The notes under the pieces: generated by a model
Database searches by the model: none
What the model saw: the letters and a program-made list of their open reading frames with translations, nothing else
Told to the model about the DNA's origin: nothing
Shown here: in pieces, positions 21,111-33,589 of the stretch
How the letters are laid out: each line of letters opens with the position of its first letter
Position numbering within the stretch: the first letter of the stretch is position 1
Assembly: GCA_003667245.1 (NCBI GenBank)
Contig: RCNN01000012.1
Location: 101,594-165,593 of the forward strand
DNA length: 64,000 nt
Reading direction: 5' to 3'
Origin: Heterostelium multicystogenum
Lineage: Eukaryota; Evosea; Eumycetozoa; Acytosteliales; Acytosteliaceae
Translations under genes and position numbers: made by a program

Positions 21111-21955
21111 ATGAAAATATTATTTACAATATTAGTAGCTTTGGTGTTTACCATCAATACCTCAAATGCTTGGATGAGAGGTGGAATCAGTGGAGGTCTC
21201 TTAAATGTTGTATATTCAAGTTTCTTGGATATCAACTCGATGTCAATCAGCGAAATGTACTCAAAATCTGGATGGACTCCTGCTTTTGATGATAGATATC
21301 CAACTGTTGTTGCCGGTTCAGAAGACATCAAACATTTCCATGGAATTGGAATCAGAATTCCATACAACTATGATTACTTCAATGACACTAACAACCAAAA
21401 AAACTGGATATGTAACCCATATGAAAATCTCCTACTCTTTAAATGGTATCGATTATAAAGACTATGGAATCGTTCCAACTGGTTTGAATCACACAAACTT
21501 CAACTACTTTAACATAGTTTACCTCTATAATTTCTCATACAATATTTACGGAAGATCCATCAGAATTGAACCTGTTGCATATGTTGGAAAAAGACCATCG
21601 ATGGTTATGGAAGTTATTTACTACGTACCTGAAACAACAGTCTCTGGAACTGTTCGTTCATTATCACCAATCTTCTGGACCCCAGCAGTGAATCAAACAG
21701 TCAGAGAATTCAAACAAAAAAGTGTACTTTGAATCTGAATTTGTATCACCTCCAAAGGTTGCAATTTCACTCAACACACTTTCCAGCAGCAAAGATTCAT
21801 CAACTATTGTATCTGTCTATGCCACGAATGTAACAAGAACAGACTTTGTTGCAGTGTTCTCATCATGGGGTGATTCTGTAATTTGGGATATTATTGCCAC
21901 TTATATTGCAACAATGAGTGAAGCAATTTACTATCCTGAAGATCTTCCCAATTAA
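21111..21955 (+). CDS. Discoidin-type lectin with signal peptide
   Basis: The protein starts with a clear signal peptide (MKILFTILVALVFTINTSNA). A discoidin (F5/8 type C-like) domain follows: WTPAFDDRYPTVVAGSED, then in the shifted frame GYVTHMKISYSLNGIDYKDY and SYNIYGRSIRIEPVAY. The C-terminal part is an H-type lectin domain (VYFESEFVSPPKVAISLNTL, then FVAVFSSWGDSVIWDI and a final ATYIA). This two-domain order is that of discoidin, the developmentally made dictyostelid carbohydrate-binding protein that works in adhesion and bacterial handling. Classical discoidin I has no signal peptide, so this member appears to enter the secretory pathway. Frameshifts lie near 21400 and 21718, both in A-runs. 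Confidence 0.85.
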
Positions 21956-22283
21956 GATGAGTTTTTTTTATCTCTAATAGATTTCCTATTCAATAATTAA
22001 CTAATACATGTGTGTTCTGGTTAAAATACCACACATCATTTATAAAACAAATTGCAAATTCACTTCATTTTGATAGCATGTATTCATCTAATATTATTCT
22101 TTTTTTTTTTTAGTAAGATTGATAGATGTTGATTTTGTTTACAAATCTATTGTTTTATTTCAAAAATGAAATAAAATCGAACATTTTGATAGTTCAAAGT
22201 TCGATCTGTGAATGATTAAAAAATTTTAAGATCATGAACAACTGAGCTTAGTTATGGTTTAAAAGCAGTTACTAAATCGATAT
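21956..22283. other. Convergent intergenic region with hairpin
   Basis: Between two tail-to-tail genes. At about 22153-22176, TTTTATTTCA and TGAAATAAAA flank AAAA, a perfect 10-base inverted repeat that could form a transcript-end hairpin. Nothing else is seen. Confidence 0.4.
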
Positions 22284-23171
22284 CTAGTTGAGGCTCTTTG
22301 CTTCTTTGTGAACCTTATTAATGACTGGAACCTGGTTTTCATTTATACTCTTAACATTTTTGGTGAAGCCAAGCATAGGTATGTATTCTAAGCTATCTTT
22401 TGACTTTGAGGGCATTAGTTTTTTAAGGTAGGACGTGGCAGGATTTAGTTTTTCTTGTGAGGATTTGTCAGGTTTGATATTTTCATAAATCACTGCAGAA
22501 CCAGAGAAAGAGAGTTTTTTGACCATGTTTAACAACTTCACAATTCCTCCTTTCTCAATATAAGCGAGAAGACCTTCAAGTATCCAGCAAGTTCTTTTGT
22601 TGTTGATGTATCCAGTATGGCGCATTTGTTCAGACCATTCATGAGTGTTGGTTAAATCGGACCAGATATGGATGTTCTTACCTTTTGATATCTTTGGAAT
22701 GCCATCAATATCATCAAGTATATACCTCTTATAGATCAAGACATCTTGGAAATCGACTTCCCAAATGGTGGTATTTTCTTTGAATGGTAAGCGATAAGCT
22801 CTTGAATCAAGACCTGCTCCTAATATCACAAACTGATCAAAACCATCTGAAATCCTATCTTTAATGAAATCATCAATATATCTTGTTCTGAAAAGCAGAT
22901 GTGGCATGAGACCAGCAGATGTAAGAAGAGTCCATGACATCATAGGTGATTTAGAAGACAATACATATTTCTTTAAATCATCAAATGATAAGTTTGTTGG
23001 GAATCCAATTTTAGATAGAACCATCTTTCTGTACTGTTCTTCTTCAAAAACTCCTGGTTCACTTTCATTAATTTTATCCATTGCATTTGAAACAATTAAA
23101 GGACACTCATCTGAATTACAGAAATAATAAGAATATCTATAATAATTGTTGGTAATGATAATATTGATCAA
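22284..23171 (-). CDS. LCM-family SAM-dependent methyltransferase
   Basis: The region encodes a continuous 295-residue frame. From MDKINESEPGVF onward it shows the features of the leucine carboxyl methyltransferase-like family (also called putative PKS-associated methyltransferases): RTRYIDDFIKDRISDG, the SAM-binding motif FVILGAGLDSRAYRL, EVDFQDVLIYKRYIL and WILEGLLAYIEKGG. Members transfer methyl groups to carboxylates or small-molecule oxygens; substrate here is unknown. The first residues after ATG 23171 look like intron translated through; an acceptor TGTAATTCAG ends near 23110 and the true gene probably has an upstream exon ending at a GTAAGT donor near 23226 (see 23227-23440). Confidence 0.8.
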   Translation of the reverse strand: MINIIITNNYYRYSYYFCNSDECPLIVSNAMDKINESEPGVFEEEQYRKMVLSKIGFPTNLSFDDLKKYVLSSKSPMMSWTLLTSAGLMPHLLFRTRYIDDFIKDRISDGFDQFVILGAGLDSRAYRLPFKENTTIWEVDFQDVLIYKRYILDDIDGIPKISKGKNIHIWSDLTNTHEWSEQMRHTGYINNKRTCWILEGLLAYIEKGGIVKLLNMVKKLSFSGSAVIYENIKPDKSSQEKLNPATSYLKKLMPSKSKDSLEYIPMLGFTKNVKSINENQVPVINKVHKEAKSLN

Positions 23172-23226
23172 ATAATAATAATATTAGTATTAAATATTTT
23201 TAGACCCATCCTATATATATCAACTT

Positions 23227-23440
23227 ACGGATCATAAATTAAGATATCTTTAAATTCTTCTAAAAGATTTGGAAGAGATTTTTTGATAGAATTGAGCGAA
23301 TGGTTCAATTAATTTTTTTGATTCCTCATCAGAGGTTGGATCATTAAGAACCTTTCCAACAATAGCATTGGTAATGAATAGTCTTGATGAACAAACAAAA
23401 AGGGATGAACTTGGAACTTGAATTTTTCTCCATTAGAAAT
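23227..23440 (-). other. Likely upstream exon of the methyltransferase
   Basis: On the minus strand the sequence is readable in two frames as SSRLFITNAIVGKVLNDPTS, ESKKLIEPFAQFYQKI and LPNLLEEFKDILIYDP, ending at a GTAAGT donor. Joined to the acceptor near 23110 it would continue into DECPLIVSNAMDKINE, the methyltransferase start. At least one frameshift is needed. The first part also faintly resembles cytochrome P450 helices, so a separate gene relic is possible. Confidence 0.4.
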
Positions 23441-24255
23441 AAAGATACAATTAGTTTATATCTTTTAGAAAGTGTATTGTATTTTTAAAAAACAATTACT
23501 CAATACTTTTATGTTACATGTTAAATAGAATATTTAATAATATTGTATACACTATACAAAATTAAACATGTGATCCATTGTCCAATTTAGGTTTATTGTA
23601 TCAATGTCAAAAAGTATATCTACTTTGAATATCTTGTTAAATAGATGTGTTTCTGGATCAATTTTGTATTTGGTATATTTTAAAATCACTCGTTTAGCAT
23701 ATAAGTAACATCATATAAAGTTTGAAATTTTTAAATCTTTTGCAAACTTAATTATGTAAATCTGATAGTTAGTGTTAAAATTAAAACAACAGGATAAATA
23801 TATATTTGTTAATTTTAGTTTTGACACTCAAAATAATGAATAGATGGGATATATAATTCAAAATAGTTTAATATTTAAAAAGTAATTTGTATTTTACAAA
23901 ATTTATAACTCTATTTATACAAAGTTGATGACACCATTTTCATTAATTAGAAAGATAAAAAGTTTAGATGTTTAAATATCTTTAACACTTGTAGGGATAT
24001 TTGACATAATTTGTTAGAAATCTGATACAAATAAATAAAGAAGATATATATTAATAATGGTGCAAAGATCTTCTACCCCTACTGTGAGAGTTTCCCAATT
24101 GTACATTTAGTCACCTCATTTCCGAGAGACATAAAATTTGAGAACATACAAGCTTGTTCAACAAAAGTTGATCATTTTGACCTTTCCCCCACATCAGTGA
24201 AGCTATCTCAAACCTCATCAGAAGATAGATACGATATAGTCATTTAAGTAAGATT
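23441..24255. other. AT-rich gap without gene
   Basis: About 800 bases of AT-rich DNA with no supported ORF or RNA. It lies between the methyltransferase start and the hairpin region before ankyrin copy 2. Confidence 0.4.
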
Positions 24256-24418
24256 TACCGCAACTGATTAATTTGTCAAAATCTTGTAAAGATCAACTAG
24301 AGTTTTTCTAAAAGATTTCTGACAAGTTTGGTACAAAGACGACGATAATTTTTGTAGGCAGTTGGATGGATTTATCGCAACTGATTATTTTGTCAACCCA
24401 TCCAACTGCCTACAAAAA
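24256..24418 (+). repeat. Pair of hairpins with a shared loop
   Basis: The second hairpin is a perfect 21-base inverted repeat: 24349-24369 (TTTTTGTAGGCAGTTGGATGG) and 24398-24418, with a 28-base loop that contains TCGCAACTGATTATTTTGTCA. About 113 bases upstream the same loop (CCGCAACTGATTAATTTGTCA) is flanked by a different, shorter stem (AAGATTT/AAATCTT). The pair ends 28 bases before the ATG of ankyrin copy 2. The conserved loop with unlike stems suggests a duplicated structural element. Confidence 0.7.
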
Positions 24419-24446
24419 CCCATCCAACTTATAACAATCAAATAAA

Positions 24447-26144
24447 ATGTGTACATTTAAAAGAATATTAAACTCTGTTTTTTTGAGAAATAAGATATTT
24501 GCATATATTATAGAGATACATGATCAACTTTCAAATGAAAACCGTTACAGATGTGATTGGTATGATCTTGGTTGCTATCCAGTGCAACTTATAAAATATA
24601 ACTATACGCAAAGATATATTGATATCTACAATCATTTGATTAGAGACTATCAATGTAGATTGGATATTGACAAAGAAGACTATCCAACGATTGAAGGATT
24701 CAAAGAGTTATATTCCGATTCAATGGCTGCCGCAATTACAGGTGGTAATATGGAGATCGTCGAATTCCTACACAACACAATCCCCATTGATTACGACTAT
24801 ACCTCGATCATACGAACTTCACTCAATTTTGTGATTTCAATCTCATCAGATTTCTCCATGAGAATGTTGACTCTTGGTTCAAAGTAAAAACAACAGAGGT
24901 CATGGATAAAGCTGCTCGCAATTTAGAGGTGATCAAGTTTCTTCATTTCAACAGGACCGAAGGCTGCACTACAAAAGCAATGGACTATGCAGCATTCCAT
25001 GGCAATCTAGAAGTTGTCAAGTTTCTCCATTTCAACAGGACTGAAGGATGCACAAGCATGGCACTTGAATATTCATCAATCAACGGACATTTTGAAGTCG
25101 TTAAGTTTTTGGTTGAAAACAGGACTGAGGGCTGTCCCGAGTCTACTCTGGAAAATGTTGTAGAACGAGGTCATCTCGAAATCATCCAATACTTGCTGGA
25201 AAAACAGATAATCAAATCTATCCAACCGTTTGTAATAAATGGTGCAGCAAGATATGGACATATCAAAGTTGTCAAGTACTTAACTGAGAATACCACAGCA
25301 GAGTGCACTGTACGTGCAATGGATGGTGCTGCTACCAATGGTCATTTAGATGTTGTGCACTATTTACATTGGAACAGAACAGAAGGATGCACTACCGATG
25401 CGATGGATGGTGCTGCCAAAAACAATCACATGAATATTGTTAAGTTCTTACACAGCAATCGAACTGAAGGGTGCACAGAAGAAGCCTTAAGCAGTTGCTG
25501 CGAAAATGGTAACCTTGAAATGACAAGATTCCTAAATGAGAATAGAACCGAAGGATGCGCGCCTAACACACTCGAGAGAACTGGTATACGAAAGAAGTTC
25601 AACACATTTATATACCTCCTGTCAAACAGGACTGGAAATGACATACCCAGGATATGTTGTCAATTTCTTTGCCTATTATAAAGATACCTCAGGCCTCCAA
25701 TGGACCAAAGACAACACATCACATCAACTCCATCCAAGCGTCTATCAATATGCAATAACAGCTAAAAATCTTGACACTATCAAGTGGCTGCATCAAAACA
25801 AAGTACCTTTTCCAGAGAAAGTATTGGACATTGCCGCAACTCTTTCTAAAAGTGATCTTTCAATCTGCAAGTTCCTCCACGAGAATGGAGGAACCGCATC
25901 GACAAGGGCAATGGATCAAACGTACAGGTTAGAAATCATGAAATTTCTTCATTTCAATCGAACTGAAGGATGTACATCAAAAGCCATGGTACGTGCAATA
26001 AGAGGAGGGAATCTCCAAATTATAAAATTCCTTGCTGAGAATAGAACAGAACACCTCAGTGCTGGGGGACATGTTGGTCAGATCCCAAATAAGACCTTTG
26101 ATTTTCTAGAAAGACTTAAACTTATCAAGAGGTTCAATCTCTGA
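24447..26144 (+). CDS. Ankyrin-repeat protein, NRTEGC family, copy 2
   Basis: The N-terminus (MCTFKRILNSVFLRNKIFAY) and the whole repeat array are closely related to the minus-strand gene at 1001-2719. About a dozen 33-35-residue ankyrin-like units follow, many with FLHFNRTEGCT. The C-terminus is LLAENRTEHL-like and ends KLIKRFNL at 26144. Only two frameshifts are needed, near 24890 and near 25640, so this copy is better preserved. Stretches such as GGTCATCTCGAAATCATCCA are identical in both copies, suggesting recent duplication or gene conversion. Function is unknown; ankyrin arrays usually bind proteins. Confidence 0.8.
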
Positions 26145-26722
26145 ACAAACAAATAATTAAATTGTATCGAACCAAATAATCAATTTGATATGATGACATC
26201 TAACTGTGCTGTTAATTGAGATGGTGTTAGAGGATAACATCATCTTTGAAGTTGGAAGACTTATCAAAAAAAAAAAAAACCAAAATTTTAAAAAACCAAA
26301 AAAAAAAAATTTAGATCGCAGGTAGATCTGATGTGGGTAGTAACATATGATCAGATCGACGGAAAAAGATAATTCTAAGATATTTTGAGATTTATTAAAA
26401 AAAAATTTATTCTTCTTTGCATATAGATGATGATCTCATCTTTTTTTGCGATTCTTGTTGTTTATTGTTGTGATCTAGTGAATATCGTGATTATAATAGA
26501 ATGGTGCTTTTGTGGAACTCTGGTTTTAAGAGGTACCTGTGCATGAAATTTCTTGGTTCCAAATTCGATTGGTTCATTCTATTTTTGATTGATCCAGGAT
26601 CATCTTGTTTGTTGCATAACAAAACAACTGAAACTACACATATTTTCTTTAATATTAGTACCATCTTTTTATTTCACTCTTTTTATTTATTTATTTATTA
26701 CAACTAAAATAATAAATAAATA
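26145..26722. promoter_or_regulatory. Intergenic region before ComC-like gene A
   Basis: About 580 bases with A-runs (26266-26310) and a (TTTA)n run just before the start at 26723. No supported ORF. It should hold the promoter of the receptor gene. Confidence 0.4.
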
Positions 26723-29700
26723 ATGATAAACATTAATATCAAATATTTAATATTTACATTTCTAATAGTACAATCACTGGTAGTTTATGGCCAACAACCA
26801 ACCACTTGGATATATGATACTGAGTATACCACAAATTGTGCAGGTCCAATTCTAAAAGTAATTGCACATGTAAATAATACTTGTTATACAACACAAATTG
26901 GATCTTATAAATATGTATATAATGTGACATCAAAAAGAAGTAGCTAAGATTGACTATAGCACAGTTAATTGTGCTGGTTCTGGTGGTTTCTGTCAAATAT
27001 ACAGCAGATAATTGTTATAATATCAAGAACAGATTTCTCATTAAATCCGAACCACCCATAGAAAAGATCGGTTTTGTTGCGGCTGAACGTGTACCTTCAT
27101 CACAGTATGTACTCTATTAATTTATTTAGTATTTAATACTTATTTGTATTTTCAAAGGACTGGATATTGTGGATATTACGACAGTTTAAGACTAATAATG
27201 CCTTTGTCAACATGTGTTAAAGTAAATCCTGCATTCAGTGCATACTTTACAAGTGGAAACGATTCACAAATTGTGGGAAATAGCGATACTATACAATGCC
27301 CAACTAATAACAACTCCACTTTCAAGAAATGTGAAGCCAATTCACTATATATTACTGGAATTGTTACTCCAACAATCTCTTGGTCCGTTACAATAAATCC
27401 TGTCACAGGATCTCAGGTCAAACTACTGCCATTTTCAAATAACTATAAATTCAAGTATAGATATAGCGTCCAATACTTAGATTCAACTTCTACATTCATC
27501 AATGCTACTGGATGTGAATCTATATTCGAAAATGATGGATGTACTATCAATATGGTCAATGTTGGTCAAACAACCAAAGTGAAAATTAACAATCTTGGTG
27601 ATCCAATTCTTGAATCTGCTTCTTTTTCGGAATTTGTTTCCCCAACAATCCAACTCCCAATAAGTAAGAACCAAATATAAATACAAATATTAATGTATAC
27701 TAATAGAATATAATAGAGCCTGAAGTTAAGAAAATAATATTCACTGATATTAGAACTAGACAAGTTACATTCACATACGAGGTTGCAAATTTACCTACAG
27801 CTTACAATGTTGTTTTCAATGGAACTTCTATTCCAGAATGCTCTTCAACCCCGTCATGCACCGTTTCAAATCTAATTCCAGGTGAAACTTATACTGTTCA
27901 GGTTTCTGCCTCCAACGCTGAAGGACTTTCTATGACCTTATCAAATAGTACCACTCTATATCAATCCATTAGCTATCCAAGAATTACGAACGCACAAATT
28001 ATCCAAAGTGGTGATATTAAAATTGATACATCCTATGCAGTTAACTATGGTGTTCCAGGACAATCCTATTATACATTGACTACCATTGGAGCACCTTCCA
28101 CTGGATGTTTTAATGTTTCAGAAACAAATTGTATTCTTACTGGTTTGCCAAATAGATTCTATCTGAATTTAACTGTAACAGTCTACAATGATGGAGATGT
28201 CCTTTCTTCAAATCCATTTATGATTATTTTTATTGGTATGATGTACTATATACTGAATAACAAGAATAGATACTAACAAATAATATATTAGTACCTACTT
28301 TGCAAAATGTCAAAGCCTTTCCTAGGACTTCATCTATTCTCCTCCAATATAACGGAAATCCTCCACCATCTTTATACTATGTCACAGTCAATGATATCTA
28401 TCGACCAGAATGTAATACCAATACATCATGCTTAGTTACTGGATTACAGCCAAATACACTTTTCTCTCTGTAACTATCATTGGTAACAATTTCATGGGTA
28501 ATTCAACAGAAGAGGTTAGAACTGGAATGATTTTTTCCCGTAGTTTCAGAGCCTTTTATCTCTACTTTTCCATCTCCAAATTCACTTCTTGTCACTTATT
28601 CAACTGCAGGTGGAGTTCCTGGTGATATTTTATACACTGTAAAGGTTGATGGTGTTAACTATCCATCATGTACTGATATTACCAGCACTCAATGTACCAT
28701 TTTAGGACTTCCAACAAGATATTTCCGCAATATTACTGTAACAGTTACATCTGACGGTCGTACCGAAGAATCTTCAGTTGAAGTAAACTATCAAGATTCT
28801 GTCATGAGTCCAATTATTATTGATTCGGTTACAACCAAATCTATTTCTTTTAGCTATAATGCTTCAAACTCTCCTACATCTTACAATGTAGTATTTAATG
28901 GAAATCCAGTTTCCCAATGTCAACATACAACATCTTGTACTATTACTGGATTGACTCCAGGATCACAGTACACAATCGAGGTCACAGCAACCAACATTGC
29001 TGGAACATCTCAGAGTGTCAATGAAAGTGGAATCGATTTACCCAAGTGTACAGCCACCAACTATTACTGCAATTCCTTCAGCTAATAAGATATCGGTTCA
29101 ATTCAATTCCATTGGTGGAATTCCAGGACTTACTAGATACTCTGTAAAAATGAACAATACAGAAGTATCTGGATGTGTCAATATACTAACTTCCACTTGC
29201 ATTATCAACTCCCTTCCATCAGAGTTTGTCTCTAACATTATCGTAGTAGCTGTAAACGATGGACTTTCTCAACAGAATTCAACAGATGTTACTTTCATGA
29301 GACCTGTAGTATCTATTGTTAGCGTATCAAAGACTACCAAATCTATCAGTGTCTCCTACACAGCTAGCCAAAGCCCTACCAATTACATAGTAAAGATAAA
29401 TGGTGTCGAAGAACCATCATGCTCTTCAATCTTAATATGCACTTTTAACAACTTGGTACCAGGATCCAACAATTCAATATCAATTACAGCTATCAATAAT
29501 GCAGGTGAATCTGAACCATCTACTTTAGAGGTGACATTGTATCAAAACTGTCACTGATCCAAAAGTCGAAACAACTCCGTCCAATGGTCCAAATAATAGT
29601 AGACTATTCCACAACCGATGGTATTCCAAATAAGACTACCTATACTACTAAGGTTGATAATACTCCAGTAGCAACCTGCACAGATATTCCAGAACTTCAT

Positions 29701-31632
29701 TGTGTTATTACTGGATTACAAAATGAATATCAGCATAGTATTACTGTTGAGGCCACCAATGATGGAACAACTACCTCGTCTCCAACCATTGAAATCGTAT
29801 ATCTTACTCCAACAGTCGATCCAATTGTAATTAATGAAACAAGAACCAAAAGTATAACATTTAGCTATTCTGCCAACAGAAATACAACATCCTATATTGT
29901 TTCTGTAGACTCTATTGAACAACCAGATTGTTCTACTAAAACCACTTGCACTGTTACAGGATTTACTGCTGGTTCTTCAGTAAACATCTCGGTTAAAGCT
30001 ATTAACTATGTTGGAACATCCAAGCCATCGATGATAACCCAAACTCTATACCAAGCTATATCACAACCTTTTATTACAACTAAAACAACATATAACAGTA
30101 TTACAGTAGATTATTCGACAACTGGTGGTGTACCAAGTGAAACTCTATATACAACACAACTAGATAATGTCAATGTTGCTGGATGTTTAAAGATTAGCTC
30201 TTTAAAGTGTGTAATCGGAGGCTTATCTCCATTGTTCTCTCATAACGTTACAGTTATTGCCACTAATGACGGTGCTACAGAATCAACCAATGTAAACGTA
30301 ACCTCCAACGATGACTTTCCACTTGATGGACTATCATTCAAACAGCATATTATCAACACCCTATTCCATTGAATCCAACTGGACACAACCAAAGGGAGGT
30401 GAATCTGGAAAAACTTTCTTTGATCTTTCGATATCAATGGACAACATCTCTTGGATTATACAATGCAGAGACATCCAAGAAACAACCTGCGAAGTAGATG
30501 ATTGTGTACCAAGTACATTGTACTACGTAAAAGTAACAGCCAAGAATACTATCTTTGACCCAATTGAATCCTTCTCCTCTGTTCAGACATTGGATCCTGC
30601 ACCAACTTCCTGTAATTGTAATAACAATGGATATTGTGATGCAATCTCATCCAACTGTATCTGTAATGAAGGTTGGATTGGATCTGATTGTAGCATCAAA
30701 TATGTTAAGCCACCAGTCGTTACTCCACCAGAGATTATTCCAAATCCAAATACACCAGGAATGGAGCTTGATAAATTCTCATTCCTGTTCAACAAAGTCA
30801 TTGAAAAGTCTAACACTTCTCAAACAGTCTACGCACTGACACTCTCTGATTTAATATGGTCATTTACTAAAGATATTGGCCAAGTTGTCAGTCATCCCAT
30901 TACCAATGAGAATGTTACAATGAATGAATGGACCTACAGTGGAAGCAATATAAATGTGCAATCAATTGTCATTAAGTTCACTCAGATACTTCCAATTGGA
31001 AATGTTTCAATCCCAGACTTCCCCATTGAGTTTGCAGGTGAAAAAATTCAACTTGACTACAGGATCACTAAAATATCAAATCGACATCAAGAAATGGAAT
31101 TTCCAAGAAAAGACCAATACTCTCGAAGTCCAAGCAAATGTAAACTCACCAAATGTCGATAATTGCTACGAATTACCAGATGTGATTTTAACACAATCAC
31201 CACTGCAATCAACATTTATTTCTCAGCAATCGAGTGGTGAATATCTTTATGGAATTATTAACAATCGTATATTACTAGACAAAATACCAAGACTCTCCAA
31301 AGTTGCAATCAAAAAACAAGATAGTTCAAACACTGTTATATCAATTGTTACAGAATATTTCGAACAAGAACTATCAATTGATCCACAAATTTCTACACTA
31401 TTCACTGACAGATACCACTAAACAACCAGTCCTGAAAGAAGAATGCAAAGAGTCGCCAAGTAGTAACGGCAGTAAGAAATCAGATAACAAATGGAAAATT
31501 ATTGTTGGTGCTGTAGTTGGAGGTGTTGGTTTAGTCGCAATTGCAGTCGGTGCCACTATATTCATTAAGAAATACAGACTAAAACAAAGAAATAATGATA
31601 GACTTGCAACCAAAATTGAAATCATTAAATAA
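26723..31632 (+). CDS. ComC-like EGF/beta-sandwich receptor A
   Basis: A large type I membrane protein. A signal peptide (MININIKYLIFTFLIVQSLV) is followed by a Cys-containing N-terminal domain, then a long array of about 85-95-residue FN3-like beta-sandwich repeats of two alternating kinds: one with TKSISFSYNAS and CTITGLTPGSQYTIEVTATN, the other with GIPxxTxYTxKVDN and CVITGLQNEYQHSITVEATN. Near 30610-30690 comes an EGF module (CNCNNNGYCD, CICNEGWIGSDC), then a membrane-proximal domain (NEWTYSGSNINVQSIVIKFT), a transmembrane helix (IIVGAVVGGVGLVAIAVGAT) and a short basic tail ending at 31632. This order is that of dictyostelid ComC-type proteins, which act in cell-cell signalling. Introns are at 27105-27157, about 27664-27716 and about 28236-28292. 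Around eight frameshifts occur. Confidence 0.82.
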
Positions 31633-31675
31633 ATAAATGTAAACTTATAATAACTTAATATTCTTATTCTTTGTT

Positions 31676-32842
31676 TTAATTTACTATAGATAGAATGATA
31701 TTATCACCCATTTTGAATGGTGAAGCAATTGAAGATGTTGCTACTACCTTTAATGTAGCAATTTCAACAATTGCGAAACCCTTGTTGGTATTACTGGTTG
31801 CAGTCATCAATACAACATATCCGTTTTTTAGCTGCTGGGTATCCAATCTCAACTTTTTTTTCCGAGATTGGTTGGGACTTCCAAGGCAACGTTGTAAGTT
31901 CCATTGGATCTATCGACAGTGAAAAATCTGTAGTTGGTCTTGGTAGTATCTTGCAAAACAATTTGACCACCACCATAGTAGATATCCATATAATTAGTTT
32001 TGATACCAGTGAGACTAAATGTTTCAACTAGCTTCTTCGATGGGAGATTATAGATGGTAACCTCAGCATTACCATAGAGATCACTGTAGACAATGTAATA
32101 ATTTCCTGAATCGATATCATAATATCCTTGTGGCCAGTTTCCTTTAACTAGATCGACAATTGTATCTAAAACAATAGTATGGCTGGAAATTCATCCATTT
32201 TTAATTTCAATTTTATAGGGTATTGAGTGTTATAATAAATACATACGTCTTTTTGGCTTTGAAATCCCAAATGCACATTGTGAGATTGTATACATCGATA
32301 TTGGGTGGCAAACCAACAATAGCAGCAAGATTATGGTTTGGGTCATAAGCATATTGTTGACTGGTCATTCCGACAGATCTTTGTCCCTTTACTTTTATAA
32401 CTTCTTTCATTTCACCTTTCTATGCGTGTAAATGTATTAATTTGAATGTAGTACTAAAAAAGTATAATGTAACATACTGAAATTGAATATTCAAGTAATT
32501 CTGATTTCTGAGTGTCGGCTGTGGTATCATAGGCCATGAAATAAATACTGTCTCCAAAAGCACCCAATGTACCATCAATAAAATAATAATCACTATCGAA
32601 AATATTGCTAGTATTTAGCAATTGACCAGTTGTAATATCGAAACTCAAGAAACCACCTTGCATTTGATCAATAATATAATATTGTGAAATATTGAATGAA
32701 AATATTATATTTACCTATAATATAATTTAAGAAATTTTATATTCATGTTAATTACATTTAATATATAATTGAATTGTTACTTATTGCAATTTCAAATACA
32801 TACATTCAATATAAGTAAAAGTGCTAAGAATAAATATTTCAT
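31676..32842 (-). CDS. Signal-peptide protein, possible beta-propeller
   Basis: The gene starts at ATG 32842 with a short signal peptide (MKYLFLALLLILN) and is split by three introns: after exon 1, at about 32478-32420 (joint EYSIS-KGEMKEV) and at about 32245-32184 (joint KAKKT-HTIVLDT). The mature protein has repeated short beta-like units (GGFLSFDITTGQLLNTSNIF, NYYIVYSDLYGNAEVTIYNL, GGGQIVLQDTTKTNYRFFTV, GFAIVEIATLKVVATS), each with a hydrophobic strand and a turn, which suggests a beta-propeller. One frameshift lies in the A-run near 31853-31860 and another near 31828. The stop is at 31676-31678. It ends tail-to-tail 44 bases from receptor A. I do not recognise the family. Confidence 0.7.
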
Positions 32843-33589
32843 TTTAGTATATTTGTAGTGTTTATATATATGATATATCTATTAAAAATAAACAATATAT
32901 GATCACAAAGGGGGATTTAGGTTTTAAATAGTTGAATTTTTAGATTAGGAATTGGATTTAGGATATAGAATGTTGTTCCTGTTGGTGTACTTAAAAATTT
33001 TAAAGGAAAATATCTTGATTTAAAAATGGTTATAACCCCTTCGAGTCTATTAAAATTTTGTAGAAGACATGACAATATGTAGTGAGGCACTTGGCTTCGG
33101 GTGGGTTTTACAATTTTTATAGTGACATCAGCATCAATATATTAATCAGTTTCACTTATATTTTTAAAAATATCAGTAGATATTTAAATATACAGATTGT
33201 TTTGTAAATCTGCGGATTGTTTTGTATAGATTCATATAATATCAAATTCGAATATAAACCACTTGATTTTATATACATTTATAATCTAGATTATTGTTTC
33301 CCAAAGATAGGAAAAGAAGTGTAAAAATGACATCATTTCTACAGGTATATGGAAGGACCTTGAACAAACAAAATAAGTATTAAAAAAATATATCTAGATT
33401 CGCAATATCTTTTTGTAAATCATCTCAAACTTAGTCATATACAATTATCTAAGAAAATCCAACAAAATCATACCAGAGGTAGAGTTTTAAATCATAATAT
33501 TACATTGGAAAGACAATACACTATTGTTTTAAATGGAGATAAAGTGGAATATATTGTTTAGAGGTGAAGAAATGAAACTGCTAGACTCA
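32843..33589. other. AT-rich gap
   Basis: About 750 bases with no supported gene. It should include the promoter of the minus-strand gene at 31676-32842. Confidence 0.35.

Noticed and set aside
23300..23440. Cytochrome P450 fragment
   Set aside because: Only a vague resemblance in helical sequence; the position and donor site fit a first exon of the neighbouring methyltransferase better.
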